Shown here one piece after another: positions 62,247 through 64,000 of a stretch of DNA of 64,000 bases; positions within the stretch are counted from its first letter, which is position 1; every line of letters begins with the position of its first letter. The notes beneath the pieces were generated by a model. It had not been told where the DNA came from and did not search any database. It saw nothing but the letters and a program-made list of their open reading frames with translations. The position numbers and the translations under genes are program-made. This stretch comes from Phytopseudomonas straminea. Its GTDB lineage: Bacteria; Pseudomonadota; Gammaproteobacteria; Pseudomonadales; Pseudomonadaceae. The stretch spans positions 124,001 to 188,000 of the forward strand of contig NZ_FOMO01000008.1 in assembly GCF_900112645.1 (NCBI RefSeq), in the 5' to 3' direction.

Positions 62247-63507
62247 GCAGCCGTTTCGCCGGCGTATCCTTATCGCCTTCGTGACCATGACCATTCTGGT
62301 CAGCGGGGTGTTTTCCCTGAGCATCGTGGCGATCGTGCACCTGATCGAGGAGCACCTGGTGTCCGAGGGGCTGTCCCTGGAACTGGATGTGGTGATGCAG
62401 CAGGACTTGCAAAGCGGCCAGCAACCCCGTCTGGATTCGCGAACCCGTTTCTTCGCCTCCACCTCTCCGCAGTATTCGATTCCCAAGCGCTACGCTCACA
62501 AGCCGGAGGGGTTCAGCGAAAGCTTCGAAGGCGACCAGGCTTACTACGTGTTCACCCGGCTGATCAGGGGTGACCGCTACGTGCTGGTGCAGGATCAGAG
62601 CGAGTTCGAACGGCGCGAACGGGTACTGTTCAACGTGGTGCTGGCAGGCTTTCTGCTGTCGGTGCTGTGCGCACTGGTCTTGGGCTGGTTCATTTCGCAG
62701 CGGGTCATGCAACCGGTCAGCCGCTTGGCCAACCAGGTACGCCACCGCGATCAGCTATTGCCGCTGGCACCGGCCATGGCGCCGGAATACGCAGACGACG
62801 AAGTGGGCCAGCTGGCAGCGGCCTTCGACAGCACCCTGGGCCGCCTGCGCCAGTCGCTGGAGCGCGAGCGGCTGTTCACCAGCGACGTCAGCCACGAGCT
62901 GCGCACGCCGCTGATGGTCATCGGCAGCTCCTGCGAGTTGCTGCTGCAGGCCGACCTGCAACCCACACAGCGCAAGCAGGTCGAGCGCATCGAGCGCGCC
63001 AGCGCGGAGATGCAGGACCTGGTGCAGACCTTCCTGCAACTGGCCCGGGTGAAAGGTAATGAAAGCCTGTTCGCCGGCAGCGCCAGCCTGCAGCAGATTG
63101 CCGACGATCAGGTGGACACCTGGGCGCCGCTGATGGCCGAGAAAGGCCTGGATTTCAGCCTCGAGGTACAGGGACATCATGAGGGCATCTACAACCCCAC
63201 GCTGCTGCGCACGGTAATGGCCAACCTGCTGCGTAATGCCTGGCACTACACCGAAAGCGGCTTCGTGAAACTGACCCTGCAGGCGGACGGTTTCCGCGTC
63301 GAGGACAGCGGCGTCGGCATCCCGGAACAGCAGCACGCGCAGATATTCGACCCCTTCGTGCGCGGCGAACAGGCCCGCGGCGAGGGCCTGGGGCTGGGCC
63401 TGTCGCTGGTCAAACGTATTTGCGCCCATCAGGGCTGGCAGATCACCGTACGTAGCCTGCCGGTAGCCGGCAGTTGTTTTCAGGTGGTACTGCAGCCGGC
63501 CAACTGA
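62236..63507 (+). CDS. colS: ColS sensor histidine kinase
   Basis: A 423-residue sensor kinase: TM1 at about 11-35, a periplasmic domain, TM2 at about 130-155, HAMP, then a kinase core. The phospho-acceptor is His220 (SDVSHELRTPLMVI), the N box is LLRNAWHYTE, and G boxes EDSGVGIPE and GLGLGLSL follow. The periplasmic part has an ExxE motif (Glu125, Glu128) at the place where P. putida ColS has its Fe(III)/Zn(II)-sensing ExxE, by published work. So iron/zinc sensing is likely. ATG 62236 overlaps the end of colR by 11 nt. Confidence 0.93.
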   Translation: MQSKQPFRRRILIAFVTMTILVSGVFSLSIVAIVHLIEEHLVSEGLSLELDVVMQQDLQSGQQPRLDSRTRFFASTSPQYSIPKRYAHKPEGFSESFEGDQAYYVFTRLIRGDRYVLVQDQSEFERRERVLFNVVLAGFLLSVLCALVLGWFISQRVMQPVSRLANQVRHRDQLLPLAPAMAPEYADDEVGQLAAAFDSTLGRLRQSLERERLFTSDVSHELRTPLMVIGSSCELLLQADLQPTQRKQVERIERASAEMQDLVQTFLQLARVKGNESLFAGSASLQQIADDQVDTWAPLMAEKGLDFSLEVQGHHEGIYNPTLLRTVMANLLRNAWHYTESGFVKLTLQADGFRVEDSGVGIPEQQHAQIFDPFVRGEQARGEGLGLGLSLVKRICAHQGWQITVRSLPVAGSCFQVVLQPAN

Positions 63508-63532
63508 CATTTTTTTCACTTTTGTTTGACGA
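63504..63532 (+). promoter_or_regulatory. Candidate ColR element upstream of the methyltransferase gene
   Basis: CTGACATTTTTTTCAC, 7 nt, TGACGA. It matches the element at 61513-61541 in 14 of 16 core positions plus the same spacing and TGACGA. It overlaps the colS stop codon and ends 54 nt before ATG 63587, so the downstream gene can be induced separately from colRS. Confidence 0.65.
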
Positions 63533-63586
63533 GTTCATCAGAACCGCCTGACTAGCATCGAGGCACTTCCCAAGAGGTGCCTCGTC

Positions 63587-64000
63587 ATGTCCAAATCCCG
63601 TTCCATCGAACTGGCCTTCTCCGGCAAATACGACCTGCAACACGCCCAGAGCTACCTGCACAAGCACCAGGACGGCCTGGCCCGACGCCTGTCGCACTGG
63701 CGTGACGTGCAGGTCGGACGCAGCGCCCTACGCCTGGCCGGCGAGCCCGATCTGGTGCTGGACCTGCCTTGCGGCGCGGGCCGCTTCTGGCCGCTGCTCG
63801 CCGAGCAACCGAACCGGGTGATCCTGGCCGCCGACAACTCGGCCGACATGCTCGCCACGGCGCTGGCCGCCCAACCACCCGAGGTGGTCGGCCGAGTGCA
63901 AACCTTCAAGACTTCCGCCTTCGATATCACCCTAGGCGACAACGCGGTGGACTGCGTGTTCTGCATTCGTCTGCTGCATCACTTCCAATCAACGGAACAC
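63587..64000 (+). CDS. Class I SAM-dependent methyltransferase, N-terminal part
   Basis: The first 138 codons of a gene cut by the window edge. Motif I of a class I methyltransferase is visible (LVLDLPCGAGRFWPLLAE), with the acidic ADNSADM loop and VDCVFCIRLLHHF, a typical motif IV region. An aromatic/basic start (SGKYDLQHAQSYLHKHQDG) precedes it. The Pseudomonas colRS operon is followed by such a methyltransferase gene, then an LPS kinase (InaA-like) gene by recall. It probably acts on LPS core or an envelope component. ATG 63587 has CAAGAGG upstream; a ColR-type element lies 54 nt before it. Confidence 0.87.
   Translation, partial: MSKSRSIELAFSGKYDLQHAQSYLHKHQDGLARRLSHWRDVQVGRSALRLAGEPDLVLDLPCGAGRFWPLLAEQPNRVILAADNSADMLATALAAQPPEVVGRVQTFKTSAFDITLGDNAVDCVFCIRLLHHFQSTEH

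Noticed and set aside
1..64000. Prophage, integrative element or CRISPR array
   Set aside because: I see no integrase, phage structural gene, tRNA-linked attachment repeat or regularly spaced repeats. The 8.4-kb block in sbcDC has no mobility gene.

Overview
The window is about 64 kb of GC-rich bacterial chromosome that I assign to the genus Pseudomonas. The evidence is gene content: sodB next to bifA, a complete wspABCDEFR operon beside prfB and lysS, adk and ppc close together, lptF behind a small lipoprotein gene, and colRS followed by a methyltransferase gene. Several neighbourhoods match the P. aeruginosa map as I recall it, but the order is rearranged and extra genes are present, so this is probably another Pseudomonas species. 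I see no rRNA, tRNA, prophage, CRISPR array or complete insertion sequence.

Layout. 1-9.4 kb (+): the end of a LysE-type exporter, an EamA exporter, sodB, the c-di-GMP phosphodiesterase bifA, then a four-gene imelysin locus (icmP, di-heme lipoprotein, second imelysin, DUF1513 Tat protein) behind a Fur-like palindrome. 9.4-9.7 kb: three dispersed palindromic repeats. 9.7-16.6 kb (-): DUF72 protein, small hypothetical, tsaB, acid phosphatase, adk, ppc. 16.8-18.7 kb (+): small protein, DUF4398 lipoprotein, lptF. 18.7-24 kb (-): hypothetical, DUF1704/QEGLA protein, lipoprotein, then lysS and prfB (programmed frameshift), with a MITE-like element between lysS and its terminator. 24.1-34.2 kb: a membrane diguanylate cyclase (+) tail-to-tail with the wspA-R surface-sensing operon (-). 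34.4-43.4 kb (-): DUF533 protein, recJ, yaeQ, opgD, ankyrin protein, sbcC. 43.5-51.6 kb: a block separating sbcC from sbcD, with a sugar dehydrogenase, a MatC-type carboxylate carrier plus amidohydrolase divergent from a GntR regulator, and two chemoreceptors. 51.8-57.6 kb: sbcD, a secreted methyltransferase with an APC permease, a HAD phosphatase, a DUF6434 protein and a chromate transporter. 57.7-64 kb: an envelope locus in which an LtaS-like phosphoglycerol/phosphoethanolamine transferase, a PAP2 phosphatase, a secreted dual-specificity phosphatase and a lipoprotein (-) diverge from colRS and a methyltransferase (+).

Functional themes. Second-messenger control is strong: two diguanylate cyclases (DGC and WspR) and one phosphodiesterase (BifA). 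The most interesting system is the colRS locus. I find the same 29-base bipartite element twice, once in front of the LtaS-like operon and once in front of the methyltransferase gene, each ending 54-55 nt before the start codon. This suggests that ColR controls both flanking envelope-modification units. The locus resembles known ColR biology, but the transferase/PAP2/DSP combination under this element looks worth testing.
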